DNA of 64,000 nt from Turbatrix aceti (GCA_963969345.1 OZ017767.1:310001-374000); one strand, 5' to 3'; positions 24,016 to 36,038 are shown, numbered from the stretch's first letter. Notes: generated by a model from the sequence alone, not told the origin. A program made the numbers and translations.

Positions 24016-25496
24016 TTACGACTGATACAACCCATTAGTAGCCGTAAAGGGTAACTGTGTAGGAGAAAATTCCGTCTCGCCATCGTACCTTTTGTACTGC
24101 TGATTTCCGTTGTGCTAAAACAGTACCCAGATAAATATAAATTTTTTCCAACACCAAAAACGAACCAAATGAACACTCGTGTCACCGACTTCGTCGTCAC
24201 CGCCGTCGTCGCTTTCCGCGGTGACAAAGAACCTTGCAATGTTGCACTGCGGTATGTCATAGAGAGTTGCGAGGAACATCATCATGCAGGATAGGCCGAA
24301 TAGAAGGTATACTGAAAAAACCGCAATTCACAAATTAATTTACAAAAATGCAGAAAAAATTACCGGTGACAAAAAATTTGTACAGGCCACGGAATTTTTG
24401 ATTTGGCTGATCACCTGGTGAATATTCACCGAGGCCAATGGTAGAAAGACTGACAAAGCAGAAATATATGGCATCGATAAATGTCCAGTCTGATTCTATG
24501 ACTATGAAGAAGAAAGAGGGGATCAGGAAGGCGGCGACAAAAAGGATGCCGCAGACGACAAACAAGTGAATCCACTGAAAAAAATGTGTAAGAACAATTT
24601 TTTTACATTAAAATTTTACGAAAATAAAATTTTACAAAAATGTCAATACAAATTGTTTTTAAGCCATTTTTTATTTAACATTAATATAAATAAATAAAAA
24701 TGAATTTCTTAAATTAAAAAAAAAGTATTTTTTTATTCTTAAAAATATTTTTTTCATTTTATAACACATTTTTTTAAATGTTTTTTAAATTTAAAAATAT
24801 TTTTGGCACCTTCCCTCTCTAAAAATGCAACCGTCATATTTCACTCCTTTTCCGATATTCAAATCTTTCATACCTGAAGATGAATAGCATGAAAGAGATG
24901 TCCGAGCTTCATGTTCAATTTCGTCCTCAACCACGTACTGGGATACCGTAGCCTGTGTGCCAAGGCGGATAGCAGAGCGAGTGTAAGTGGAATTCCAACA
25001 ATGCAGTAGACAATTGTAAACAGCTTTCCGGCAGGTGTCCGTGGAGAAATGTGGCCATAGCCTATCGTAGTCAGCAGAGCGCCGGCGAAGAAAAATGCTC
25101 TTCCAAACGACCACGACGGGTCGGCTGTGACGTTTTGCTCCTGCCAGATGCCGAGTTCGCCCATGTAGCGGATGCTGGCAAAAAGGTCGTCAATTTCTGC
25201 GGGCGCGAAGCCCTTTTTGATAAGCCGATCTTCCCAGTCTGATCTTATTGACGTGTATTCCTCAAAGAGAGCGTCTTCAGCAGGTGACTCGATGCTGACA
25301 AAAACGACCGCGCCTATCAGGAGGTAGAAAAAGATGACGCCAAGCCCGATGAGCAAGCGCACGTTCATTTCGTGGAGCTGGGGCTTGTTGGTGGGAAATT
25401 TGTCGAGAAGCTAAGCAAACACATTGAAAATTTTATTTTAAGAGTAAAATAAAAAAAACTAACTTTATTTTGTATTTGAATCATTTCGAGACCCAT
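24016..25496 (-). CDS. TWIK-type two-pore-domain potassium channel
   Basis: Five exons (25496-25464, 25410-24874, 24574-24364, 24311-24166, 24114-24016) give 341 residues. This is a K2P leak channel of the plasma membrane. Visible parts: M1 (about 28-50, VIFFYLLIGAVVFV), an extracellular cap with an N-glycosylation site at N104 (NVT), P1 filter TIGYG (126-130), M2 (FTIVYCIVGIPLTLALL), M3 (about 195-216), P2 filter TIGLG (235-239) and M4 (YLLFGLSCMMMFLATLY). The block YFCFVSLSTIGLGEYSPG followed by NQKFRGLYK matches the TWIK (KCNK1/6) subgroup closely. P1 has Ile where mammalian TWIK-1 has Thr, the residue tied to its unusual sodium permeability. The last 50 residues form a short cytosolic tail with an acidic Gly/Asp run. 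Nematodes have many twk genes, so I give no gene number. Confidence 0.93.
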
Positions 25497-28334
25497 TTTG
25501 ATTTATAATTGTAAAATTCTTTTGGCGTTCTAAAAATTAAAAAATGCTGTTAATGAAATACAAAAATAAAAATTGTTCACGCTAACAAAAAATTACGAAA
25601 ACTGCTAGGCACGTGCAACTTCAAATAAACAAATTTCGGCACATGGATGTGCAAGTGCAGGGGTGTCAGGGTGTAAAGGAGGCTCAGCTTTATTTTTTCA
25701 TATAAAAAACAAGAGTTGCACCTTTGAACACCATAACTACAAAAGTTTTAACAAATAAAAAATGCGAAAAAAACAAAAGCTTTTTTGTGCAAAAAAATCC
25801 GCACATGAAAAAAAAGATAAATAAATATACATACATATTTATTTTTCAAAAAAATTTATTTTGCAAAAGTAGATAATTGGGAAACCCTTTCTGTTACACA
25901 TTTACCTTATTGCATCTAAAAATTTACAACAATTTTTTTTAATAAAAAATCCGTTCGTTATTTCCTTCGCCTCTGCAGAACGAAACAAAAAAAGGATACG
26001 CGCCCATATCAGGTCAAGAAGTGCAAATCTCAGATTTCCTATTTTCTTTGCAACACAATCAAAACAATTTTGGGCGTTGTGTAAGCAAGCAAAAGCCAAG
26101 ACCAGAGAAAAAAGGTTAAATAACATAGTGGGAGCAAATAATGGATTTGGCAGCTTAAAAAATAGTGGTACAGTCGTCGGAAGCGAATAGGATATGTTTG
26201 ATGCATGACGTATCCCACAAGGATAGGAGAGCCACGGAAAACGAATCTTCGACAGCCAGATTATTTTGCGGGAGAAGGCAGAAAAGAGGAGGATAAACGT
26301 AGAAAAAAAGGGGGCGAGCAGGCATCAATGGTAACCAGATAATAACCTGCCTAAAAAAGGCCAAAATATACATCTTTAAAAAAATTTGGTTGTCAGACGG
26401 AAACCGCCTATTGCCTCAGTTTTTGAGGAAAATAGGAATTTTTAGGACTCAGAAAGATTGTACAAAATTTTGTTTGCCGTTTTGTCTGGAGGGAGACTGG
26501 CACGATACGAGTGCAAATGCCCGTGGCGTCCGACTGTCGGGTGCCAAATAAAAAACAAAAAAATGAACAAAGCTTTATGCATGCTTTGAAATTGAACTCT
26601 TGAAAAAAATATAAAAGTGCGTTCGTATCTATAATTCTACGGCAGAATACATTTTCCAACATGAACAACAAACTTAAAGCAAAAAAACACAGCTGCTCAA
26701 AAATTATATAAAAAATTTATGTTGCAAAAATTTGACATTTTTATACACATTTATAAATTTGTAATGAAAAATGAAAAAATGTACTGAAAAATTTAAAAAG
26801 AAACACGAATTGTATTTAAGTATTATAATTAATATCCTATTTTTTCTAGAATTTGACGATTCCGAAAAAAATGAGTTTATTCAGCGCAACATCCTTTCAT
26901 AAATAAGAAAATCAGATACATATTTAGAAAGCAGTATCGCTGTTAACATGACCAGACAAGTGGTTTTCATTCACTCTCAATATCGCTGTTAACATGACCA
27001 GACAAGTGGTTTTCATTGCTTTTCGTTCACTTACACACTCACAAACATACATCAAGGATAAGCAAGAGCGCAATACGTCAATGCCACGAACGACACCCTT
27101 TCTCATTTTGGCATCATCATCATCGACCACAACAACAACAACAGCGGCAAATCGACATCAGCATCGGCATCGGGAATCTTCATTTGGGCCAGGGACGGGG
27201 CAAGATGGCTAGTCAAGCATAGATTTCTCCACTTGCACCCTGCCCCCCCCCCCCGGTTATAATGCCTCTTTTTTGTCACAAACACTGCTTCTTCCCTTGC
27301 GATGCCCTGCTGGCCATTTTGGTGGTTTCTTCATTTTTTGTCACTCCCACTACTAGATACTAAATGCTTCCTGACCACTCAGACTAGCCAGGCGTACGAC
27401 AAAAACACGAGGAGCAGGGAAATCAATTCGTCAATTGCTTTCTTCTTTGTCCGGACGAAAAACTTCTTATGATGTTGTTACCAGAAGGCAGCTTCATTTT
27501 GTCTGTTCGTTTCTCCCTGTTGTTGTTATGGTCATTCAACCGACAGAAAAACAGTGAAAATTTTGTCGGCTTTTTCAATAAAAATTGAAAATGAAAAAAT
27601 TGGCACCGATTTTGTCAAATCTGCCTACGCTTTCCCACAATATGTGAAAAATTAATATCCAATAAATTTTTTATGAAGATTTAAAAAATCTTTATCAGGA
27701 TATATGTAAATTTTTGTACAAAAAACAAAAAAACGCAAAACTTGTTTTATCCAAAGTTCGCAAAGTCGAACGAACGCACATCAATCTCGGAAGGGGAAGA
27801 AAAAACATTATTTATACTTTCGCAATGCCGTCATCTATTGTCTACTGACACTAGGAAATGGACACTGACTGTCTCGCATGTACACAAATGCCAGCAACAT
27901 CCGTGCCGTTATATGGTTCTGTGTGAACCCTAAAAAAACTGGAAATTTAGCGAAAAAAGATGTTTTATACTTATTACTGTTTATGACGGTCAATTAAAAT
28001 GCTTGATAGTTTTTTTCATGCACAAAATAGGGTTCTCCAATTTTTACGCTACACAAAAAAAAACAGTTCCGATACGTAGGTTCTTACGCGACCTTTAATA
28101 CAAATATTGGAAACCTGTAAAATCTGGCAACAATAACTACCTACCAGATGGAAGACCAAAAACACGTTGCTGTATTTATTGTTTTCCTAGACACGATCAA
28201 AAAAGCACACATTGTTAATTCCAGTACACACATGCGTCATCCAACCGATCCCGTTTCCTCTGATACAAAAAAAAAGTTGGCCAACAAACTACTGGTTCTT
28301 CTTCGCATCTTTGAATCCCCAGCCAGAGGTTATG
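25497..28334. other. Intergenic region with a short tandem duplication
   Basis: These 2.8 kb are AT-rich and lack supported genes. They contain a 46-bp-period duplication at 26935-27017, a C-run at 27243-27254, and the upstream regions of two divergent genes (K2P channel, secreted peptide). Confidence 0.5.
26935..27017. repeat. Short direct repeat, period 46 bp
   Basis: The 37-bp block beginning TATCGCTGTTAACATGACC occurs at 26935-26971 and again at 26981-27017 with no visible change, indicating a recent local duplication. Confidence 0.85.
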
Positions 28335-28342
28335 TATAAATA
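28335..28342 (+). promoter_or_regulatory. TATA box of the secreted-peptide gene
   Basis: TATAAATA lies 32 nt upstream of the ATG at 28374. This predicts transcription starting just before the ATG, with a very short 5' leader. TATA-driven, intron-less small genes are often strongly or tissue-specifically expressed. Confidence 0.6.
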
Positions 28343-28373
28343 GAAGTAACGAAAAGCATGCTTTCTCCTGATC

Positions 28374-28616
28374 ATGAACTGCTGTTTATTTCTTGTTTTT
28401 TTTGCCATGACTGTCGTTGGCGTCAGAAGTCTCTCCGGCGGGAGATACAACTTTGACTACCACAGTGGGTGGTCTGTGCGAACTCGTCCGGGTGGCCGTC
28501 CCTTCAGACTGACCGATTACGATGATTACAGCAACTACGGACCGCTTGGGTATCCTCCATGGGATCGAACGCAAGACAGGTATGAGCATCCTGGATACTA
28601 CTATGGTCGTAAATGA
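28374..28616 (+). CDS. Small secreted Tyr/Gly-rich peptide precursor
   Basis: A single exon encodes 80 residues. Residues 1-19 are a signal peptide (LFLVFFAMTVVGVRS). The mature part is rich in Tyr, Gly, Asp, Arg and Pro (GGRYNFDYH, DYDDYSNYGPLGYPPW) and has no cysteines. It ends in GYYYGRK: Gly followed by a basic pair at the extreme C-terminus, the classic layout for dibasic cleavage and C-terminal amidation. A TATA box lies 32 nt upstream and AATAAA follows at about 28651, so the gene looks complete. It could be an amidated neuropeptide or a cuticle or antimicrobial YG-rich peptide; I recognise no family. Confidence 0.72.
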   Translation: MNCCLFLVFFAMTVVGVRSLSGGRYNFDYHSGWSVRTRPGGRPFRLTDYDDYSNYGPLGYPPWDRTQDRYEHPGYYYGRK

Positions 28617-28805
28617 ATATATTTCATGGTGAAATTTGTTGTAAATAAGAATAAATGGATTACAGTTTTCCAGTCGGGAACCCTTATTTTGAAAAACAAA
28701 ATTATTTCCCAATTTCAATAATTTGTTACGGGAGTTTCCGCAAACCGAATTTTGTCACAATGACAAATAGAAATGTTTATACAAAAATCATTATACAAAC
28801 GATAT

Positions 28806-29420
28806 CTAGCTTTCTTTGGTTTTGAAGCACACGCTTTGGGTTAGAGCCTCAGGTTTGGGTACTGCATTATTCTTATCACCAATATCCAGAGCCATTTGTG
28901 AGCCTTTACCATTGGGAATTCCACCGAGCGCCACACTCATCGGTACATCGTCTTTCGGTGGCTGTTGCTGATCATTCGCTTCAGGAAGTTGCTGCTGGTC
29001 ATTCGCTTTGTTACCAACAACATCATGAGTTTTGGCAGGTTTAAGATTTTTGGGAATTTTTCCAGTACCACCGGCTTTATCATTGACACTGAATTCGCTC
29101 GACTTAAGGTCAGGATCGTCTTCGAGGAGGCCACCCTGTACGTTGCACATTCGACTTGGAGGGCCCTTAACAGTGTCGCTAGCGGGGGCAGCAACAGCAT
29201 CAGGTGGTTTTGTAGACTTGTGTTTCTTCTGAAAAAATGATGCCAGAAACGTTTTTGAGGGAAAACTTACCGTATTAGTGCTTTCTGTATGGTTGCGCTT
29301 TGAGCTCTTTTTAAAGCAAAAAATCACGAGAAATTGAGTTACCAAAGCGAAAACGATTGCTGCCAGAATTCCAGAAACCATCTCTCTCGTAAAATCAGCC
29401 GTGTGTTGAGGGGATGGCAT
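28806..29420 (-). CDS. Single-pass membrane protein with Gln/Asn-rich tail
   Basis: The ATG at 29420 follows a TTCAG acceptor by 11 nt. Two exons, 29420-29271 and 29228-28806, flank a 42-nt intron (29270-29229, GTAAGT to TTTTTTCAG), giving 190 residues. The intron is itself an open 14-codon stretch, so retention would give 204 residues without a frameshift. Residues about 15-37 form one transmembrane helix (GILAAIVFALVTQFLVIFCF) followed by a basic stop-transfer run. The rest is a hydrophilic, probably cytosolic tail with a small internal repeat (ANDQQQLPE / ANDQQQPPK). No recognised domain; function unknown. It lies on the same strand as, and downstream of, the ground-like gene. Confidence 0.7.
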   Translation of the reverse strand: MPSPQHTADFTREMVSGILAAIVFALVTQFLVIFCFKKSSKRNHTESTNTVSFPSKTFLASFFQKKHKSTKPPDAVAAPASDTVKGPPSRMCNVQGGLLEDDPDLKSSEFSVNDKAGGTGKIPKNLKPAKTHDVVGNKANDQQQLPEANDQQQPPKDDVPMSVALGGIPNGKGSQMALDIGDKNNAVPKPEALTQSVCFKTKES

Positions 29421-29778
29421 GGTGATTACGACTGAACCATTGATTTTTCAAAAAGTCGAAAGCGTTCACACGTATGTGATTCGTCTTGTTTTCGGTCTGC
29501 CTTCCCGAATCGTGCCAAGCAAGCTGCGAGGGAAGTCAGACGGTAGTAGTCTCTGAAGCTACGCGTATGCTTGCGCGCGTGTGTGCCTTGCCTGTGTGTG
29601 TTAGAATAACACTATTGTCAAAGACTAAGGAAATTCATGCCATCCGACAAAAATATTTAGATTTTTGGTTTCGTGATTGAACATAAATATTTGCATGTTG
29701 AACTAATTTTTCTAAAAAAATGCGCACTTTGTGCGAACTTTTTTATTCTCATAAATATACAAGTCAATAAAAACACGA

Positions 29779-31628
29779 TCAAAGTCTCAACGGCTCATTG
29801 TTACCGGTAATGGAATACGGCTCTGGTGTAGCGAAAGAAAGAACAACCCTCTTGTCGACGACAGTTTTACAAATTAGGTCATCCCTGAAGCGCGCCTTTG
29901 TCGCAAAATCGTTTGGTGCCACGAATACTTCAAAAGCCATGTTGAAAGTGTCTTCCGCCATTTTTTGAACGAGTGATGTGAGTTTTTCGTTGTTGCACTT
30001 TGAAAGTTCCTTATTCGCATTTTTCTGTGCTGCGGCGACAATTGTTTCTTCCAGAAGCTTGTTGCAACACAGGTGACCGCTGGCAGTTTTATAACAGGTG
30101 GGAAGGGGGAATTGGAAATTTGCGTAATCTTGGGGGAATTCTTCTTCTTCGGAAGCAACTGGGGATTTTGGGGGTGAGGAGGGAGACGGAGAGGGTGAAG
30201 AAGGTGACGGAGCCGCACCGTCAGGGACGGATACAGGGTCAGACCCCCTTTCAGAAGAAGATACAGGTTCATCAAGGGGAAGAGATTCAGAATCATAGTC
30301 AGTCGACGCCCCAGAATCAGAATCACTAGCTGCAAGTTCGCTGCTCGTAATGTCACGATCAATTGGCAACGCTGGAGCTGCTTTCACTACTTTCGCTGCA
30401 AATTGTCTGTTGGGAGTGAGATGCGACAAAAGAGTTGGCTGTACCCTTCTCGGCAACGGGTGCTGATCGATAGTATCCACATCCACCCAAATTCTAGATT
30501 CAACCCGGCGACCTTCTTTCTTTGTTGCAAAGCTGTCAAACTCCCGGGAATCAGGTCGAATGATCTCAGGAAGTGGTCTAGCGCCGGTGGGATGATTTTT
30601 AAAATCCCAGTTAAATGACGGCTTGATTGGGTTGCGGGGCAAGTCTTCGGGATCAAGCGTGATGGGAGTGACGCTTTCTGCATAGCGGTCAGCAGCTAGG
30701 CGTGTGGATAGGTCATCGGCAAGAATAGGATCGTTTTTGTCGTTAGGGCGCTGGTAGCGGGTTGAAGGATGGCCATAGGAAGAGTTTGGTCCGGCGTTAG
30801 GAATGATACCGACAATTGAAGGCTGAAAAATTAATACCTGTTTTTGTTTGTTTTTTTGTATGATTTTTTACAAATAAAAAAATTTGCACGCAAATAGTTA
30901 AATATAAATGTGAACTACAATGATCATAATTTTTTGATAAAATCAGAGAGTCGGTAGAGCACCAAACTCTTTATTTGTTAATTATGATTTTTTGTTTATG
31001 ATAATGATTTTCATGATCACAATTCGTTAATCATGATTTTTTTTCAAAAAAACTGATGCAATCCCTCAAAAAATATCATGTATGCTTTGTACCATATATT
31101 ATACTTATTTGCACAGTACAAACAATGTTTTTTTTAAATGCGGGGGCAAAGCATTTCCGACGGCTAACTAAGTCGAAGATTAAGATAAAAAATTGTTTTC
31201 ACGTATTGGAACAGTATACCGTACTTTTTGATAACAATTTTTGTAGTTATGATTTTTTTTAAATTTATAGACATTTTCAAAAATAATGAGTCAGAAGTTT
31301 TTTCACAAGAAGCGTAAAAAATGGTACAATTTCTCCCACGTATAATGATTTCACCTCTATTGTTTTCAAAATATAAGACGAGACGTCAAATTTTCGTAAT
31401 TGTTTATTTATCGTTTTAACGTTCCAGAAAAAAACTCAAACAATAGGTGGGAAAACAAACGGTTTTTGTTTCAAAAGAAAAACCTTTAGCTTCAATTTCC
31501 CATGCAAAAACCTTTAGGAAAACAAAAAAAACACAAACCTTGATATCAGGTAGGCTATCGCCGAGACAAATCGTTAAAGCAAAGATGGTGACGACATAGG
31601 AAGAAGGGATTACTCCACTTGCTCGCAT
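29779..31628 (-). CDS. Secreted ground-like domain protein
   Basis: Exon 1 (31628-31539) encodes a signal peptide (hydrophobic YVVTIFALTICLG). After a 716-nt intron, exon 2 (30822-29779) encodes the rest, 377 residues in all. The C-terminal 120 residues match the nematode ground-like domain: PTCYKTASGHLCCNKLLEE, a Lys/Asn-rich helix, MAFEVFVAPNDFA, DLICKTVVDKRVVLSFATP. The middle (about 140-240) is a low-complexity Ser/Pro/Asp/Glu region. Ground-like proteins are a nematode family related to the warthog and groundhog hedgehog-like proteins and are secreted by epidermal, arcade and seam cells, apparently for cuticle or molting roles. The first intron contains a fragment resembling the 5' half of tRNA-Lys. 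The exon-1 assignment rests on phase and a good GTTTGT donor. Confidence 0.8.
30947..30978 (+). pseudogene. Fragment resembling the 5' half of tRNA-Lys
   Basis: GAGTCGGTAGAGCACCAAAC, followed by TCTTTATTTG, resembles the D-arm and anticodon-arm region of eukaryotic tRNA-Lys (anticodon region CTCTTTAT here). No acceptor stem partner and no T-arm follow, so it is at most a decayed fragment or SINE head. Confidence 0.4.
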
Positions 31629-33189
31629 CTTTGCCACCTGCCTGGACACAAACTCTGTACTTCAGGGGTGTTGTTGAAGACAAAGATTTGTTGTTTTGGT
31701 AGGCTACAAGAAACAACTTCAAACAAAGTTTGCAAAGTTGAACCCAAGTTGATTTCAAATATCTCTGACGTGTGTCGACAAAATGATGAAAAAATCACTT
31801 TTCCCTTGGATTCCGAAAACAAGAATGACAGAAATGAAAAATAATGAAAATCAGACGAATAAAGATTCATCTACGAGAGAACAAAACTGGTGGGATTTGT
31901 TTCGATAAAAAAGGAGAAAGCCTGGATGTTGGTTGTTTTATGATCCACTCTCTTCTTTTTATTTCGCTTCGATGACTCTCTTCGCTATCTCCTGTGATTA
32001 ATTGCGAATATGACGAGAAAATAAAAGCCGTGTAGGGATGAGAAAAAAACTTGTTAGACGAGGAATGAATGGGTGGATTGATGACATTGTGATCCGGTTT
32101 CGTCGGGAATGGTCGGGAAGATGATTCGAAAAACAAAAAATGCTAAAAAAATACGCATGTATTTTTTTAAAGTGCTTTTACCAATTTTTAATATTTCCTG
32201 ATACAAAATACAAATGTTTTTGTCCAAAACTAAACCAGAGTACAGGATTTCTTATCTTAAAACAACAATCTTTTTTGTGTTTTTCACACAACCAGTCGAA
32301 GTAAAAAGTCGCCGACAGCTCCAATTTTTGTCCTTGAGAATAAATAGGCAAAATGATTGACGGCACTCTATTCGATCAAAGAATCCTGATTTGACAGCAA
32401 TCGGTTTCAATTGACTTCTTTTTGGCAATGCAATGTGCAAGGAAGGGATATTTGCTCTGAAGGTGTACTATCAAGTGTACTGATTGTGTGCATGCTTGCC
32501 AATTGTTCTGCACTGACACAAAAGCAGGATTGTGTCCAGACATGCACTGAAGAGACCGATTAGACTATCACGGAGAGAAAAAAAGAAATCTGATGATGAT
32601 CGGTGAACAATAATCGAGCGAACTCTGCTTCATCTAACTAGCTAAAAAAGTTCCTTAACACTGAAAAAATATTTTATTTGTTTTTAAATTTTGTTGTTAC
32701 CGTAAAAACATTCATGTAAAATTCAACGCAAAACCATGCATTTCCGTGACAAAAAATGCTTCATTCTCGCGGCTTCCCCCTTTCACCGAGTCCATAAATC
32801 AGTTTTGCACAATTCATGACATTTTTATCAGTGATTGCTCTTTACCGGCTTGCATACGAGTTCTATTCTTTCCCTCAAGAGTCAGTTTGTGACGTCGAAG
32901 GTCATGGACCATGACGATGCGCCCCATCAGCACCAGGAGGACGTGCAGGGAGGGTCCGGGGAGGCAACAGACGTGCTGTGCTCTTCCGCCATCCTGCCTA
33001 TCTACCGTACAAAATGGGCGGGGTCAAAAGTGAATCTAAGGTGTTTGACAGTTCGTGTTAGCATCCAGAAGTACAAATACTGTTACCTGCTATTCCAGTT
33101 TTAAGCACAAAGTAAAAGTTTGTGTTCGTGTTTCATTTTAATTTGTATACCCATCAAAAAATTCCTTCTGCCCGTCATTTTCAAAAGTT
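31629..33189. other. Divergent intergenic region
   Basis: These 1.56 kb separate the ground-like and SLC37 genes. A GC-richer patch at about 32880-33050 has an ATG at 32903 and an open frame that might be an alternative first exon of the SLC37 gene. Otherwise the stretch is AT-rich and featureless. Confidence 0.4.
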
Positions 33190-35334
33190 ATGCGTGCACT
33201 CCTGCCCAAGACCAACAAAGGCTACGTAAGAGCCGTTATTTTTATTACTACCTACATTGCGTAAGTTTAATTAATTAATTAATTAACAAAAAATAATTAA
33301 CTAACTTAATTACAGGTATGCATGCTACCACTCGAGTAGAAAAAATGTGAGTGGAGTCAAATCTCTCCTGACCCAGGATTGGCTGGACAACACTACGCAT
33401 ACCCACACACCTCTGTTTGCAAACAAGGATGATGCCAAGCAGTACCAAGGCTACCTGGACGGGTGCTTCATGATCTTCTACGCGTTCTTCTCCCTGCTTT
33501 GGGGTTGGCTGGGTGATCACTGGAATCCAAAGTACGTGGCTGTAATCGGCATGTGGGGATCCGCGGTTACGGTAAGTGTCCTTGAAACAAAAAAAAATTA
33601 AAATAATTATTTTTCAGCTTGTCCTCTTTGGCTTTGTGTCCTACGAGATGTACATCTACAACAAATTTTTTTACGGCGTCACCTATTGCTTCTTTGCGAT
33701 ATGCCAGTGCAGTGGCCTTGTCAACCTCGTTTCCATCATGTCAAACTGGTTTCCAGCAAAAAATCGGGGCAGCATCATGGGTCTCTGGACGTCTTGTCAG
33801 TCACTTGGCAACATCATCGGTGGCTACCTCGTCGCCTGGATTGTGACTTACGGCTACGAATGGACATTTGTCGTCAACGCGTTTATCATTGCTGGATGGG
33901 CCACCCTGTTTCTTGTAACAGTGCCTGTAAATCCCGACGTACCCCTGGATAGAAAAGAGACCGAATTTGTGTCTTGCGCTTCTGAAATCACAGAATCCGG
34001 TAGCGAGATTTCTATCTCGATTATCAAGTCACCAGCGCTGGATGCAGAGCTTGGACCTGCCGAAGTTGTCCAGAGGGAAATTGTTGTCAAGGATGTCAAA
34101 GATGAAGAGGGCGAAGACCTTCCCTTCTGGAAGATTATTGTTCTTCCTAAAGTCCCAGCTGTGAGTAATCGCTTCTACCCAATTGCGTACCAAAATAACT
34201 CAAATCATTTTAGTACCTGTTTTGCACCTCTTTCCTGAAATTCGTGAACTACGCTTTCTTCTTCTGGCTCCCGCTTTATCTCTCCCAGCAGTACAAATGG
34301 GAAACCGACGTCGCAAACGAGCTTTCCGTCTGGTTTGACGTTGGCGGCATCGTTGGATCTGTCTTTGCCGGATACGTGTCTGATGTCCTTGGCTGCCGGT
34401 CTCCGGTCATTGGATCCATGCTTTTTGTCTCCTGCATCATTCTCATGTGCTTCAACTCGCTGGGCCCCAGCCAGGTCGTCATCGGCGTGGTTTTGTTCTT
34501 TCTTGGATTCTTCATTTCTGGACCTTTCAATCTCAACGTCACAGCCATTGCCGTTGATTTGGGATCACAGCCTGCGATGGCAAAAAACAAGAAAGCCATG
34601 TCACGTGTGACAGCTCTGATCGATGGTTCGGGATCACTTGCCGCTGGTATCGGACAGTTCATCATTCCTTTCATTGCTTGGAACCTAGTTTTCTACATTT
34701 TTGTCGTTATGGTAAGCTTTAAAAATCTTCATTCACATTGAAAAAAAAATCCAAAAGAAAAAAACATTTTTATTTTGCATACCTCAGCATCCCAAAAGGT
34801 CAGGATTATATATTTTTTTCTTTCTGTCTCCTACCATTTGGCTGCTTGTCGTTGACAAACCTCGAAATGTCTGCGTTTAATTTTGGAAGGGTTCCTGCTT
34901 TTTTTACCCAACAGACCAAGTGATAGGGGGTACCTGGCTTTTCCCTCTCTCTCTCTCTCACTCGGTTTTCTTGCTCCGTCTTGTAAGCTTATCAAGCGGA
35001 CACGCATGCAGCGCAGGCAAGTCCACATGCAAAAAAGTGGTCTAAGAAACAGACGAGGCGCCACATTTTTTTTTTCGCGTGCGTTTGAAAAATACACGAT
35101 ACGGGCAACAAAAAATTCAGCTGTTCTCTGCTCAATCAATGAATTATTTTTAACAGTTTTCTCTTTCAGAACTTTCTATCGGTGTGTTGCCTGGGAAAGC
35201 TTATCTACGACGATGTCAGACACCTGATCAAGCACTTCAGAAATCGTGCTGCTCTGAGGCGTGCTACTGCAGCCGCCAATGATGCAACGACAACAACAAC
35301 AGCAACGGGGAGAGCAAGCAGTGTAAAATCTTAA
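33190..35334 (+). CDS. SLC37-type sugar-phosphate/phosphate exchanger
   Basis: Five exons (33190-33260, 33316-33571, 33618-34160, 34214-34711, 35170-35334) encode 510 residues with about 12 membrane segments, a major facilitator protein. Family signals: YACYHSSRKN after TM1 (SLC37 proteins have a HASRKT-like block), GYLDGCFMIFYAFFSLLWGWLGDHWNPK, SGLVNLVSIMSNWFPAKNRG, SLGNIIGGYLVAW, an acidic cytosolic loop in the middle (about 255-315), FLKFVNYAFFFWLPLYLSQ, and TALIDGSGSLAAGIGQ. The closest fit is glucose-6-phosphate/phosphate antiporters SLC37A1/A2 of the ER membrane; bacterial GlpT and UhpT are distant relatives. The C-terminus is a Thr/Ala-rich tail. AATAAA follows at about 35431. The ATG at 33190 gives a natural N-terminus, though an upstream exon with ATG 32903 cannot be excluded. 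Confidence 0.9.
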
Positions 35335-36038
35335 ATTTTATATTGAAAATATTTTTTGTGCATGAATTTATTTACGGGTAAACACATTTGTTGTTTTTAT
35401 TGGTTTGTTTGTTTTTTTAATTTTTGTTACAATAAAAGTTTTTACAAATCATGTCTACGGTATTTTACCAATTTCAGTTTAGCACGATAAAGACATCAGC
35501 CACACATTGTATTTATTTATCAACCGTAAGAAAATTCCACACCAAAAATTTTAACAATAAAAATTTCCCCCACTTCTGTTTATAACGTTCATGGATTTCT
35601 GGTTCAACTCTTTAAAAAACCGACACAATTTTAATTTCAAACAAAAGTTTAAATTTATGTACATAAGGCAGATTTTTTCGATCAAACTTTTTAAAGTTTA
35701 CTTCCTTGCGATGTTCTTTTTTTAAATGCCTGAATTTATGCACGATATTCTAACAGCAGCAGTTGGTCGGGCTAAAAGTCAATTTTGTATGACGGGGAAC
35801 GAAAATTTTTTTCAGCTACTTTATTGAATTTTTTCTATACCACGTGTGCCAATTCCTTGTTTTGTTGTGAAGAAATATTGAGAAACACAGTAGCATCAAT
35901 GGCTGTCTGATTTTTTGTGGTTAGTAGACTGCGTCGCATTATGCAAAACTTTGAGAGAAAAACAAACAACTCAAATTTTTTGATAACATTCTAAAAATTA
36001 TTTTTTTTCCAAAGTTCAAAAAGCATCGTGCTACCATT
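35335..36038. other. Intergenic AT-rich region
   Basis: It holds the 3' untranslated region and polyadenylation signal (AATAAA, about 35431) of the SLC37 gene. I see nothing else up to the MITE. Confidence 0.5.

Noticed and set aside
32835..33104. Open frame upstream of the SLC37 gene (ATG 32903)
   Set aside because: No good donor joins it in the phase needed for the 33190 exon. The 33190 ATG alone gives a normal SLC37 N-terminus. Left as a possible alternative exon.
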